Assembly (NCBI GenBank): GCA_041399065.1
Contig: JAWKTN010000015.1
Location: 1 to 64,000 of the forward strand
DNA: 64,000 bases
DNA from: JAGQPD01 sp020426865
GTDB taxonomy: Bacteria; Planctomycetota; Planctomycetia; Pirellulales; Pirellulaceae
Direction: 5' to 3'
The position numbers and the translations under genes were made by a program. Of the stretch, positions 1 to 10,313 are shown in pieces. The notes under the pieces are model-generated. The model was given only the letters and a program-made list of their open reading frames with translations, made no database searches and was not told where the DNA came from. Each line of letters starts with the position of its first letter. Position 1 is the first letter of the stretch.

Positions 1-1
1 C

Positions 2-505
2 TATCGATGGAAAATGTTGGGTGAAAACGGTGAAGAATTTATCATGACGATTCTAGGCGCCGTTCCTGTTGTTCAATCGGACGACACCATTGGCCATCTT
101 GTCACGGGATACGATCTTCAATTCTCGCTGCCGTCTGTTCCTACCCAAGGAACGCCGTATCCGGTCGTACCGGTGTTTGACGCCAACATCGACTTCCCGC
201 GAACCGGAATGGGGATTTTCATGGTCGTGGAAGAACGGCCTGATTTAGGTTTTTCTTTCGCGGGCAGCACCAACCCAGGGTACACGACTAGCATCGACAA
301 CTGGGGCAATGACCAAGCTTTTAGTTCGCGAAGCTATCGCATAGAGGTCAACGATGGTCCTTTCTACAGCGGAAAGATCGTGTCCGTTTCTCGCATCCCC
401 GTACCAGAACCCACCGCCTTCACGTATGCCGCCCTTGGCGGCCTCCTGTGTCTCCGACGTCCACGCAATCGCGACAAGGAAAGACAGCCATGCGTCCACT
501 ACTAA
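2..505 (+). CDS. PEP-CTERM sorting domain protein, 5' end cut by window
   Basis: The reading frame is already open at the first base (Tyr-Arg-Trp-Lys before the first Met), and the next gene has the same residues right after its signal peptide, so the true start lies upstream of the window. The visible 167 residues end in Pro-Val-Pro-Glu-Pro-Thr, a short hydrophobic stretch and an arginine-rich tail (about residues 134-160), the tripartite PEP-CTERM signal that in Gram-negative-type bacteria directs exosortase-linked surface export. The rest of the protein matches no family I recognise. It is a close tandem paralogue of the following gene (shared blocks MLGENGEEFIMTILGAVP and WGNDQAFSSR) and overlaps it by 16 bases. 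Confidence 0.8.
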   Translation, partial: YRWKMLGENGEEFIMTILGAVPVVQSDDTIGHLVTGYDLQFSLPSVPTQGTPYPVVPVFDANIDFPRTGMGIFMVVEERPDLGFSFAGSTNPGYTTSIDNWGNDQAFSSRSYRIEVNDGPFYSGKIVSVSRIPVPEPTAFTYAALGGLLCLRRPRNRDKERQPCVHY

Positions 506-1095
506 TACTGCTATGTTTAGCGTCGACTGCCGTGGGTGAGGACTACCGGTGGCGAATGTTGGGTGAAAATGGTGAAGAGTTTATCATGACGATTCTAGGC
601 GCCGTTCCACATATTAGCGAAAACGACGGTTCCACTGGATATGCCGTCACCGGCTTTGACCTACAATTCAACCTACCGTTCGATCCCGTGCACGGGCCAC
701 CATATCAGGTTGTGCCGCAGTTCGACTCCTATGCGGATGTAGGTCCCGGTGGCGCCGCCAATCGCTTTTCCCTGGTCGTGGAAGAGCGGCCCGATTTGCT
801 CTTTACATTTCGCGGCAACGCCAATCCTGGGTACACGGCCTACATCGACGACTGGGGAAATGATCAGGCGTTTAGCTCTCGGTTCTATGAAATTGATGTA
901 AGAAACACCTTTGGCTACGACGGAAGAATCGTTTCTGTTTCTAGCATACCTATACCAGAACCTTCGACAATCTACATAAGTGTGACGTCCTTAATAATGT
1001 TTTTCTTGCGTTGTCGGCGACCAAGGCGTGTTCGAGCTCTGGACTCTTCTCAACCCCTAAATTCGTCAACTCCGCACGGAACCAAAGTCGTTTGA
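490..1095 (+). CDS. PEP-CTERM sorting domain protein (tandem paralogue)
   Basis: I chose the ATG at 490 because it opens a clean signal peptide (MRPLLILLCLASTAVG) and has AAGGAAAG just upstream; a longer frame from 448 has no such signal. The 201-residue product has a C-terminal Ile-Pro-Glu-Pro motif, a hydrophobic helix and Arg/Lys cluster, typical of exosortase-processed surface proteins. It is nearly the same size and fold signature as the preceding partial gene, so the pair arose by duplication; overlap of start and upstream stop suggests translational coupling. The tail after the basic cluster is about 30 residues long, unusual for PEP-CTERM proteins, and its end is coded by an inverted repeat (1071-1079/1098-1106). 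Function unknown. Confidence 0.8.
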   Translation: MRPLLILLCLASTAVGEDYRWRMLGENGEEFIMTILGAVPHISENDGSTGYAVTGFDLQFNLPFDPVHGPPYQVVPQFDSYADVGPGGAANRFSLVVEERPDLLFTFRGNANPGYTAYIDDWGNDQAFSSRFYEIDVRNTFGYDGRIVSVSSIPIPEPSTIYISVTSLIMFFLRCRRPRRVRALDSSQPLNSSTPHGTKVV

Positions 1096-1106
1096 AACCG
1101 TGCGGA
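1071..1106. terminator. Inverted repeat spanning the end of the PEP-CTERM gene
   Basis: TCCGCACGG (1071-1079) is repeated in inverted form at 1098-1106, with an 18-base loop that contains the stop codon. It sits between two convergent genes and could serve as a bidirectional terminator, but there is no T-run, so the role is inferred. Confidence 0.4.
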
Positions 1107-1133
1107 TTGAACGACGAGGTCGGTTACGCTGCC

Positions 1134-3650
1134 TTAGACATATGTGTCCGGCACGATGTGATTATCGAGACCCGTCGGCATGACCGGTATCACGCTAGTC
1201 GATCTCATACCATAACCGTCCGCAGGCGAAACGAAACCTACGAAGACGCTGTTCTGCACTGTGATATGGCCAGAGTTGGTACCGCCGTTGGTATCGATTG
1301 AAAAAACTTGGTTATCGCTGTGCCAAAACACACCCCCGTCGACAGTCATTTCAGATGGCGTAGTAGATGACACCAAAACAGCATCGTTATAGAATGATTT
1401 GCCTGGATTCCGTCCCCCGTTGTCGATGAACACGTCGTTGGTACTACTAACCCCCGTCGTGTAATTGAGAATCCCCATTCGACCGTTGTAGCGGTACACG
1501 TTTCCTGAGCTCGTGTGGCCCGTGTAGTCGCTCTCGTCGAAAACTACTCCTTGAAAAGTCGTATCAATGACGCAGTCCAATACGTCGTTATTATCGGCTG
1601 TCGCGTGATAGCCCTTTGCAAAAGCACTTGGGTAATCGGTCCCTTCCAATGGGCCTTCAGGATTGCTCGGATACCCATGAAAATGAACGTTCTCCGCCCC
1701 GGAATTCCTAGTCCTCATTAGAACGCATGACACATTTCCTGGCATGTCAACGAACACATGTGAGTTCTTTATCCGGATATCGTATCCTTCCGCATGTGGT
1801 GAAAACGCATAGCTTGCATTCACATAAACGTTCAAGTTTCCGTCTTCGTTTTTGATGACGTATCTCTTCTTGGCCCCATTAGAGAGCGTGTCTGTGATCT
1901 GCCATTCAACGTCATCCACAACATCCGAGATGGTGGCGGATGTCAACACGTACCCAGCCCCACTGAACGCGCTCGTCATCCAACTGTGTACGTCATTCTC
2001 ATTTAGGTTGTTTATTCGAACGGAATAGGCGGGACCAGAGTTGAACAACAACCACTGCCCTGCTCGATGAATTCCACCATCGAACGTGATTTTTCGCGGG
2101 GTTCCCCAGCGAGAGGGATAGGGCGTGTCGTAGATCTTGAATTGAGTAGAACTTGACAACACGATGTAGTATACGTCACTCCCACTGTCGACCTTCCAAT
2201 AGCTTCCTGCCGTTAGCTTCGTTACTGATGGACTCGTCAATGGAAAACCATGCTGTGAGAATTCATTCGTCAAAGCCGTTGAAATCGTTGGTGTGTCGAG
2301 GTTGACTATTTCGGCCCCAATGCTTTGCGTCGTGCCGTTGACCGCAAACAGGTAGTAATCGTTCGCAGTTGTGGTCATCGTGTGACTTGCGCCTTGCGCA
2401 AAAAACTGCTCAAATTGACAGTTAAGGCACCCACCTTGAACTACCACTCCAAATGTCTCGCCTCCAACATAAGGTCTCATGAACCCATCGATCGTGATGT
2501 TTTTCCCCGTCACGTTCGCGCAATTCCTGAGTGCTATTCCGCCTGGTGCTCCTTGCTTGAACCCAATATCTTCGAGGGTCACACCGGCACAGAAATGGAA
2601 TCCAAGAAAATGTCCGTCCGCTGCGGGTTCATCACTGATAATCTCGATACCCCTCACAACTATATCCAGCAACATTGGAGGCTTGATGATTTTTGGTGCC
2701 ACCTCAAATGTGTCAACAATATTGCTCTTCAACGTGATGACGTCTCCGGACACACTACTCACTTGATTTAGCTCTTCGGGACGCTGGGAGAATTGCCCAT
2801 TATTGTGCCCTTCCATTCCCGTGATTGCGTCGTTGCTCTTAAGCAACACCCAATCGTCTGTCTGCAGTGTTTCGTTAATTACGAGATCATGCGAGCTTAT
2901 CTGATTGCCTGACGTAACACCGTCATCTATTGCATATAACTGGTTCTTTATTTGCGCATCGAAATCCGCGCCTTTCCAATATAGAGCACCCAAATAGCCC
3001 AAACCGGTGTTCATTTGGTTTTCCACCGTCGCTCCGAACCCTAAAATGCTAATCGCGGACACGAAGGTGTGTCTCTGAGTGATTGGCCACACTCGTTCAT
3101 CGAGCACCAAGTTGAGCTCTTCAGCTTTATCCATGACATTCAGTGCGTGCTTCATCGCGTCTTCATTGTCCCAACCAGACACGAGTCCGCGCATCCGCGA
3201 AGCGTCTGCGCCCGTGGCTCGAAAATCTACCAAGTGAATCTGATTGAAAGCGTCTTTCTCTACGATCCCTACCTTGTCACCAAAGCCGTAGGGACTTGAA
3301 GCGTCTGGAACAACTCGATCATACAACCACGGTGTATTCGCTTCATCACCGCTAAAATCAAGTTTTGCTTCGGCGTTGTTGTGGAATGCGCCGACTCCGT
3401 TAGTCGCTAACGCGCCACTACCGTCTGCGGCAAAACCGCTCGTATCCGCAGGGACGTAGAGCCACTTGCAACCCGTCAGCTTACCTGGCAATTCCGTCTT
3501 ACCTCCCGTATCCGGAAGGGTAGTGCCAAATCCGTCTTTTGTCGCGTAGATGATGTCTTCCTGGTATCCGCTTGTCATACCATGCGGGCGGTACCTCCAC
3601 ACGATGTTCTTGAACGCCCCGCCCAACGGTGCCACGCCCCCGTAGTTACT
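1134..3650 (-). pseudogene. 3' part of IS-split gene: tailspike-like beta-helix region
   Basis: This is the downstream half of a large gene interrupted by the IS at 3651-5499. From 3650 the codons Ser-Asn-Tyr-Gly-Gly-Val continue the last LamG-like domain of the upstream half; its closing strands run to about 3600. From about 3230 the motif VDFRATGADA resembles the entry motif of phage tailspike and pectate-lyase-type right-handed beta-helices, and the remaining ~670 residues are rich in Asn/Gly/Thr-Val ladders typical of that fold. No catalytic residues can be assigned. An ATG at 3710 inside the IS could in principle start an 858-residue fragment. Codon choice appears less GC-biased than that of the housekeeping genes, consistent with horizontal origin. 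Phage tail fibre/spike or surface adhesin are both possible. Confidence 0.7.
3642..3650. repeat. Target site duplication, left copy (GTAGTTACT)
   Basis: The 9 bases GTAGTTACT abut the left IS end and recur at 5500-5508 directly after the right IS end. On the coding (minus) strand they spell the codons Ser-Asn-Tyr in both flanking halves, so removing the IS and one copy gives one continuous reading frame. Confidence 0.85.
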
Positions 3651-5499
3651 CACATTCCGCACCCTGAAATGCAAGTTTGACGTTAGCCGTCTGGCGTTCG
3701 CTGGCAGCACGTGGCTTTGAATGCGCGGAGGCTTGTGGGCGGAATGCTCATCATTTCGATCAGGCGACGCTGGACTTTGTCTAACTCGGCGAGTCGGCGA
3801 TGTTCTTGACCGTGATGCTTGACGATGATGATCGCCAAGTCTTCAAAGCGTTCCAGAATCGATCGACCAGTCGGCGCTGGGCTGGGACGACCTTCTGGAT
3901 AAAGACCGTACATCGGTTCGCCGTCAAGACTCCGGCGGACGTCACGTTCCATCAACGAGAGGGTCATTAACGACCACAGCAGAATGAACATCAGGCCCGC
4001 GATCCGAAGCGGTTTCTCGAGAAACATCGGAGCGATCGCCAGCGGACCCTTCATATCCCCAATCCGTCGCTCGACGTGAATCTGCTCTTTGTATTCCTCA
4101 AGCACCTTCGACGTCGAGTGTGTGCTCTTGGGCAAATCAGTCTTCAGAACATACGCACCGTCCAGTTCCTCCAGTCGTGTCAGTTCCGATTCGTCGATGT
4201 TCCAACGTAACGAGAACTTTCCAGAACGCCGAGACAGTTCGTAATGAAACAAATCGCCAACGTCGTATTTGTTTTTGGCCGACTCCAGCCGAGAAACAAT
4301 CTTTTCACGGGTGACCAGGCTGTACTTGTTGAGGTTCCTTTCGATCGCTTCAAACTCGGCGAATCTTTGCCAGATGCCGCTGGCGAGTTTTGGCTTCTTG
4401 CTCGGCCTTGGCTTCGCTCCAGACAAAGATCTGACGATACTTCAATCGAACCTGCCGACCATCCACCTCGCCTTCGATCGTCTTGTACTTTTCATAAGTT
4501 TTGTATTTTGGTCTTTTCTCTTCGGGCAGATGTTGTTTACTCTTCGGGCAGTAATCGACAAGTTTCATCTCCTTGCGATGCTTTCGATATTCGTCTTTGA
4601 GATTCGGCTGAAAACCCTCCGCAAAGGAACTGGCCGCCTGCGGCCTTGTTGGTCAAAAGGTTCTCCGGTGCATCGAACTTGGTATCCGCCGTGTACACCA
4701 ACGAACTCTTGGGGAGCAATTGTCGAAGGCGTTGCATGTTTTCAATATGCGTTTTTACTTCCGCTTGATTGCCGTCCAAAGGAAGCAAGTCGATGGGGAC
4801 CGCGCCGTCGCGAGTAACATTGATGCCAAACTGCACTTGTTTGACATTTTTGCGGCCGCTTTTGGTTCGCCCGTACATCGGTCGGGGCCCTGTTCGGGGT
4901 CTTCGTCCGCAGCATCCTGCTTCGACGTTTCCTCCGTTTCCTGCTCTGCGAGCTTCGCTTGTGTTTCCGCGTTCTCTTTCAGTTGTCGTTCGTAAGCTCC
5001 ATACAGTTCGACGTTAGAGATGTCGTAGTGAATGTTGGTCACGTTCAGTTTGAACGCCTTGACCAGATGCAGGACTAATTGCGACTGGACGGTGAAGGCA
5101 TGTCGGGCAATACGTTCCAAAGCACGTCCTAACCGATCGTCGTTGAGTTGCTCCGCTGCAATGCCGTAATAGTCGCACACGCCCGCTCTTTCTGCCCATT
5201 CGCCGATCTTATACTGCGCCTTCGGATTGAGTAGTCGATTGCAGATCATAATCTCGACCAATGTCCCCAGAGGAACGTCACCCTCCCAAGGAACGTGCTC
5301 TTCGACGAATTGTGACAGCCGAATTTTCTCCAAATAAGCAACGATAAACGGCAACGCCGACTCTTTGTGTCTTGAAACGAGTAGTGGCATCCATTCCACG
5401 CTCCCTCTAAGAAGATCAGGCAACAACAAACCTACCCTCCTTTCCCAGATTCCCCGTGTCTTGTCAGCGCCAACCTTGGTTTTCGGGTGCGGAACGTGA
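3651..5499 (-). mobile_element. IS1634-like insertion sequence, 1.85 kb, decayed
   Basis: The ends are imperfect terminal inverted repeats: CACATTCCGCACCCTGAAA at 3651-3669 and, on the other strand from 5499, TCACGTTCCGCACCCGAAA; they differ at one base and a one-base gap. A 9-bp direct repeat flanks the element. It carries one transposase gene on the minus strand that resembles IS1634/DUF4277-type DDE transposases but is broken by three frameshifts, so the copy should be immobile on its own. It landed in the same orientation as the host gene. The IS1634 group is known for variable-length target duplications; assignment to the family rests on protein motifs only. Confidence 0.85.
3683..5387 (-). 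pseudogene. IS1634-family transposase, three frameshifts
   Basis: Start set at the ATG at 5387, which follows AGGGAG by 8 bases; an earlier ATG at 5528 lies in host DNA. The frame runs to about 4885, shifts, continues to about 4620, shifts, continues to about 4370, shifts again and ends at 3683. Joined in order, the pieces give a full DDE transposase: N-terminal DUF4277-like region (NDDRLGRALE), first Asp in HYDISNVELYG, second Asp in TADTKFDAPENL, and a C-terminal Glu in VERRIGDMKGPLAI with the hydrophobic RIAGLMFILLWSL block. Three independent indels argue for decay, although sequencing indels cannot be excluded since miaA also shows two. Confidence 0.85.
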
Positions 5500-5508
5500 G
5501 TAGTTACT
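5500..5508. repeat. Target site duplication, right copy (GTAGTTACT)
   Basis: Second copy of the 9-bp direct repeat made by IS insertion; see the copy at 3642-3650. Confidence 0.85.
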
Positions 5509-7593
5509 GCCGAACCGTAGTATGCCACGTAGGGTTTCAGGTGCTGTAACGTCTATAGCTGCCAAGACATTCCACGCTCCATTACCTACTTTTGTGCTTA
5601 TCGCAATATTGGGATGAACGCGTAGATTACTACTGCCGAGTTGATATGACTCTCCGTTGAACGTAACCTTGATTGTATGCCAGCTGTCCGCGACGATACC
5701 CGTTTCGGCGCCCAATACGGCGGAAACGCCATTTTGGTCATCTCCAAGGCGCACGTCAACGGTCCCATCACTATTCACCTGCACACCAGTATCTGCCTCC
5801 CCCGCTATGGAAAACAAGGTATTTCCCGATAACGTACCGTCGATCTTGAATTCGCATTCGAATTCCCAACTTGCATATGCATCTAGCAGGAATTCTATCG
5901 GTGTTTCAACAAACTCGTTGTTGTTTACAATGTGAAGCACCTTCATGTGGCCGAAGCGAAGATTGTGCGACGGAATGCCGTCGCCGGTAACCCATGATGG
6001 ATTATTCATGTGGTCCCCGCGTTGTGGTCCTCGGATATCATAGGCTGTTTCTCCCGCTCCTTCCGCGAGTGGCCATGCCGCCACCAAGTTCGCGACGACG
6101 GGAATTTCGCCTCGCATGATTTCCGTGATATACGTTGACATGTCGGAACTATAGACACGCACATCCGACATTGCGCAATCCCCATAGTTGCTCGGATTGG
6201 ACTCATCACTCGCGAATCGAATATCCACTGGTGAGTTAGTGTTTAGTTCGGGGCCATCGCCCGGGATTGATTCCCATAGATTTCCAAGACTTTTGCTATA
6301 GGGCGTGTCGTTCACATAGATGATCAAGTCGGCGGCATACGTGAAATCGCTTGCCGTTTCGGGTACGACTACCGCTACATGATACCACTTCCCAACCCCG
6401 AAGCCACTCACTGTTGCTCCCACTCGCTTGCCGTTAATGCCAACAGAAAAACCATCGTCCTCCGCGTAGATAATCATACGCTGACCGCTTCCTCCTGAAT
6501 GTTGGTACTGAAATACTGGCTTGTCCGTCCCGCTACTTACGCTATCTGGGCGCACCCAAAATGCGATTGTCCTCGCTGCGTCACCCGTCGGAGCTCCTGA
6601 AATCGCACCAACGTCGACATATGCCCCGTTTTTGCATTCCAGTGCGTTTACACTTGCTATTTTAGCGTGCCTTGGCATACTTCCGGTAAACTCGAGGCTT
6701 CCGCCGGATGCATCCTCGTTGGTGTAGTTCGCCCTTTCTCGGCGCCCAATAATCGTATCGTTGTCTGTGTACCCCACCTCATTGGCAAATGACGCTGGTA
6801 CCGAACCATCCTCATATCCACTAATCGAGCTACTGATATGCGCTCCATGTAGCTTGTCTTGTCCGTTATTCTCATACGCGCCACTGTTGTAGGCGAGATT
6901 CCCCGTTTTTTCTTCCAGTTTATAGCAACGCTTGAGCGATCCAGTCGCAGCAATCGCCGTTGGTTCTAGAAACAACTCGGCGATTTCCTTTTCAGTCAAG
7001 ACGCTGTTCCATGAGCACCAGCACCACAATCTCCCCTTGAGATATTCGACAAAGTTGCTATTTTCGTCTCTTCTGGCTGCCAGGTAGCTGATCTCGTATG
7101 GTATCGTACCTGACACTGTTGTTGCCGAAGTACCTTGTGCGATTCCATCTACGTACAGCCGATAGTCGTCGCCATTTCGAGTCACAACCACAAAATGCCA
7201 CGCCTCGGCCGTTATGGCATTATCGCATTCGATTTCTGTCGTCCCGGTGCTTTTGATAATTCGGAACCGGACTTTTCCGTCCGATGTGACTCTGAGTGAC
7301 ACGCCATACGCCGTCGTCGGGGAATGCTGTGAAAACAGCGTCTGCGAAGACCCCGCTAGGTCGTCCAGTCGCGCCCACCCGGCCAATGTCCAATTCCCGC
7401 TTCCAATCACAGGAATGTAATATAGATGCGTATAGTCTGAACTCCCATTGTATTTAGCCACTCTGCCAGGTTGAGTAACTCGGGTGTTTCCTAACCCGGA
7501 CACCTCCGTCCCCGTGTTTGCCGTATCCTTCACCAGCCCTTTGTTCGTGAATTGATCCGAAGCTGACGTAAAATAAGATGCTGCGTACGTCAT
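5500..7593 (-). pseudogene. 5' part of IS-split gene: three LamG-like domains
   Basis: The ATG at 7593 follows AGGGAG and opens a frame without a signal peptide. Residues about 60-205, 335-485 and 572 to the break are concanavalin/LamG-like jelly rolls: each has a TLAGW/TIAFW/WEFEC first strand, a W-H-x-V/I-x-V strand and a short D-G or N-D turn. The frame ends in Ser-Asn-Tyr at residue 698, exactly at the target duplication; as the DNA stands, it reads 11 more codons into the IS and stops at 5464, giving a 709-residue truncated product. Joined to 1134-3641 it gives 1,533 residues. Multiple LamG domains plus a beta-helix suggest glycan binding, as in phage receptor-binding proteins or large surface adhesins. 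Confidence 0.75.
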
Positions 7594-8124
7594 GGTCTTT
7601 CTCCCTTGACATAGAATCCCCGTGACCTTGCGAACGAGCGCAACACTAGCGCAACAGAACACCCGCAAGGACTCTTAAGAAACCGACAACTGATTGTTTC
7701 TGGTTGTAGAAGTGTGCCGCGGACATCGTCGCGGCACCTGCATGAAGTGCACGTTTCATCATAGCACTTCACGTTGTTGTATCAACACTTGTTTTTGCAC
7801 ATTCTTTGTTTTCGATGTCTTTCGCATGCACTTATCTATGCGTCGGCATCACATCGTCAGGGCTCGCTTCGTTTCTACTGACATGCCCATGCACTACGTA
7901 TTCATCACCTTGCCTACTATGTGTCGCGCACATCGCTCGCACTTGCTCACATATTAAACGCTTGTCCAAGTCTCTGACGCGGACGCACGCAAAAGGCACC
8001 TGGCGAAACCGCATCGGACGCCTCCCGTTGTATTGCTCATCTCCCGTCTTAAGTTGCCAAAATGGCAGTTTCTAAAAACTAATGTGTTCGCGGCTGCGCC
8101 AACGCATTTGCCTTATTTTGATGT
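7594..8124. other. Gene-free region with a hairpin
   Basis: No convincing gene in 531 bases. It holds the Shine-Dalgarno of the LamG gene, a perfect 8-bp hairpin (GTGCCGCG at 7714-7721, CGCGGCAC at 7730-7737, 8-base loop) and the 16-mer GTTTTTGCACATTCTT at 7791-7806, which recurs at 9013-9028. Confidence 0.5.
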
Positions 8125-8781
8125 CTATCCCCGCCGCCAAAACCGCGTTGGATAGCCTCGGCTCTTAATGTCACTGTGTCCCTCTCGCTGTCCTACCAAC
8201 CACTCCACCGGCGCGTAGATGTTGTAAGCACCGCTTTCATGAAGCGCTCCCAGCCGATGGTCGACGTGGTGCGACCGACATGCCGAGTATCCCGCATAGT
8301 CCTGCAGGTGCTGATACACCTTCTCGATGTAGCATCCCCGAAGCCCATGGGCGTGCGTTCGGTTCCCGTTGGTAACACGCACGATGTCTTCAGTTACGAC
8401 CGTGGGCGACTTTAAATGCTGCCCCCCCAGCATCACTCCATCCCAATCGCCTGGCAGGTGTTCGAAGAACGTTTCTGCGAGCGGGACGAACCCGTCGATG
8501 AATACAGCGTCGTCTTCCAGGATCAACACCGACTGTCGCCCGTCTTGCAAAGCATCCTCGAGGATCCGCACATGGGACTGCAAACACCCCCATGCCCCTC
8601 GGTTTCCGCGATACCACTCCGGTGGCGGCACCTTCTCGCCATCCACGGCGCGAACGCGTTCCACTTCGCCAAAGCAGCCCTCAACGTGTGCCCATTCCCG
8701 TTGGAACTCCTCCCAACGGTCGGGCCGCCGGTCGAGATTGATGCACACGACCCGCTCAAAGGTTGATTTTAGATTCACCAC
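8125..8781 (-). CDS. Glycosyltransferase family 25 (LPS/capsule type)
   Basis: The 218-residue protein shows GT25 hallmarks: VVCINLDRRPDRWEEF near the N-terminus, the GCLQSHVRILEDAL block, the donor/metal-binding VLILEDDAVF acidic motif and GVMLGGQH. GT25 enzymes transfer hexoses to lipooligosaccharide or other cell-surface glycans in the cytoplasm. Start is GTG at 8781, preceded by GGAGG at a 10-base distance; a second GTG follows directly. It lies upstream of and on the same strand as the interrupted LamG/beta-helix gene, separated by 530 bases; the pair could belong to a surface-glycan or phage-derived module, which is inference. The length is slightly short for the family (usually about 240-260). 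Confidence 0.85.
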   Translation of the reverse strand: MVNLKSTFERVVCINLDRRPDRWEEFQREWAHVEGCFGEVERVRAVDGEKVPPPEWYRGNRGAWGCLQSHVRILEDALQDGRQSVLILEDDAVFIDGFVPLAETFFEHLPGDWDGVMLGGQHLKSPTVVTEDIVRVTNGNRTHAHGLRGCYIEKVYQHLQDYAGYSACRSHHVDHRLGALHESGAYNIYAPVEWLVGQREGHSDIKSRGYPTRFWRRG

Positions 8782-9631
8782 GGAAAGTCGCCTCCACTTT
8801 GATTGACGGCAGCCGAACTAATCGCCGTCAATCACGATGTCGCTTGTAGCAGAAAAACATTTGAAGGAGAAAACGCTCTCGACGTTTAATGCATCGATTG
8901 CGTTTATGCAAAGAACCGCACCAGTCGTGCGGGCAAGCCTAACTTGCGTTGGCCACCAAAGAGCTGTGGCCTTTCACCTAATGTAGCACGAAGTCCGTTT
9001 GTAACAAGTAGCGTTTTTGCACATTCTTGCGACATGCCGCAAATTCGCCATCACAATGCACACACCGCGTTGGCCCGCCATTGTACATACTTTGCTAAGC
9101 GTGACATTCTTTACCACTTGCTGGCGGACCAGTGCCCTGTTTTCGGCTCCTCTCAGAAAAGGCACGCGTACTTCGATCGTACCGTGCACAACCCATCACT
9201 CACAACTGTTGGCCAGTTTTTCGCAGTTTCTCGCGCAAGCATTGCTACGACTGCCATCTGCGAGTGGTTCGCAGACAAATCACACGTTTGCAATCTCAGA
9301 AGCCGCACTCGACATAATTCCTTGCCGAACAGATTTTGTGCAAAAACTTGTCTTGAACATTAGTCGCTTCATTGCGTATCATGAACGTTCGACGAAGGGG
9401 CATGTCTCTCACTTACAATTAGTTACAACTAGTTCTCCGAGTGTTGGTCAGACTGCGTCGGAACATCGCAGCGAATTCTTAGTCCTGAGCACTAAGCTCT
9501 CATTCCACCACAACTAAGAAATTCTCCCTGACACCAACACGGCGTAATTGCCACGCGCGCCGATCGACGTGCGAACGCTTCCTGTCCGTACGCCGCTATC
9601 GTTCCGTATCACCTTTACCCAAGGAGGATCG
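8782..9631. other. 850-base gene-free, AT-richer region
   Basis: Open frames here (for example 9017-9517) lack ribosome sites and recognisable protein character, so I call no gene. A 16-mer at 9013-9028 is identical to 7791-7806, and its core GTTTTTGCA appears inverted at 9341-9349. The region may hold degraded DNA or a promoter shared by flanking genes. Confidence 0.45.
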
Positions 9632-9964
9632 ATGCTGCGCAAAGAAACTGTCGCACTGGTGAAACAACTTCTGAACCAAGGAGTATTCACCCAACACAAG
9701 ATTGCCCGAATCGCCGGTGTCTCACGGCGAGTCGTGCATGACATTCACTCAGGAGAGTGGGATGCCAAAGAACAACGGAGACTTGCGCGACAGACCGTGC
9801 GTCCTTTGGCGCTGGAAACGCCAAGGAAATGTCCGGAGTGTGGTGCCCGCATTGTGCTTTTGCCATGTCAGCACTGCCTGATTACTACGACGGAGCGCCT
9901 GCCAGTAGATCCAATACCTCCCACGGAGGATGACCCAGATGTGCCCTGTCGCTTGGACCTCTAG
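9632..9964 (+). CDS. Small HTH protein with Cys-rich zinc ribbon
   Basis: The ATG at 9632 is preceded by AAGGAGG at ideal distance, so it is preferred over the frame start at 9548. The 110-residue product has an N-terminal helix-turn-helix resembling resolvase/Trp-repressor type HTHs (HKIARIAGVSRRVVHDIHSG, residues about 18-37) and a C-terminal CPECGA...CQHC pair of Cys motifs that should bind zinc. Similar small HTH/zinc-ribbon proteins of unknown function are common in planctomycetes. Probably a DNA-binding regulator; targets unknown. It is the only gene between two gene-poor stretches. Confidence 0.7.
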   Translation: MLRKETVALVKQLLNQGVFTQHKIARIAGVSRRVVHDIHSGEWDAKEQRRLARQTVRPLALETPRKCPECGARIVLLPCQHCLITTTERLPVDPIPPTEDDPDVPCRLDL

Positions 9965-10313
9965 TCCATTCTCAAGCGTTTTACCCGTGACAACCTAAGG
10001 CACCCGACGTATCAAGCACTCCTGGAACCTGGCAAAGCAAAACGGACAATGTTCCTCTGCCGCTACCTCGAATCGGAGGCTCTTCGTCAGGAAATTCCGA
10101 GGTATCAGATATTGTGCGGTTCGAAGTATTGCCGTGTGTGGCTTCGCCAAACACCAAAGCACCACACGCAAAAGCACCAATCGTTGACATGCTCGTGCGA
10201 TTGTGATACGAAGCAATACAATGGAAATATGCCACGTCGCTAGTTTCTGACAGACATCCCTCGATGACAAGGACATTCTCCCGCGAAGGCAACCCGACGT
10301 GCCGTGAACCACC
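9965..10313. other. Intergenic region, nothing recognised
   Basis: 349 bases between the HTH gene and the membrane protein. I see no RNA, terminator or coding signal that I can support. Confidence 0.4.

Noticed and set aside
9017..9517. 166-residue plus-strand frame in the gene-poor region
   Set aside because: No ribosome site, no family resemblance, composition rich in Ser/Thr/His/Cys as in chance frames.
1..9964. Whole left region as a prophage
   Set aside because: Only a tailspike-like gene and a GT25 gene are suggestive; no capsid, terminase, portal or integrase is present.
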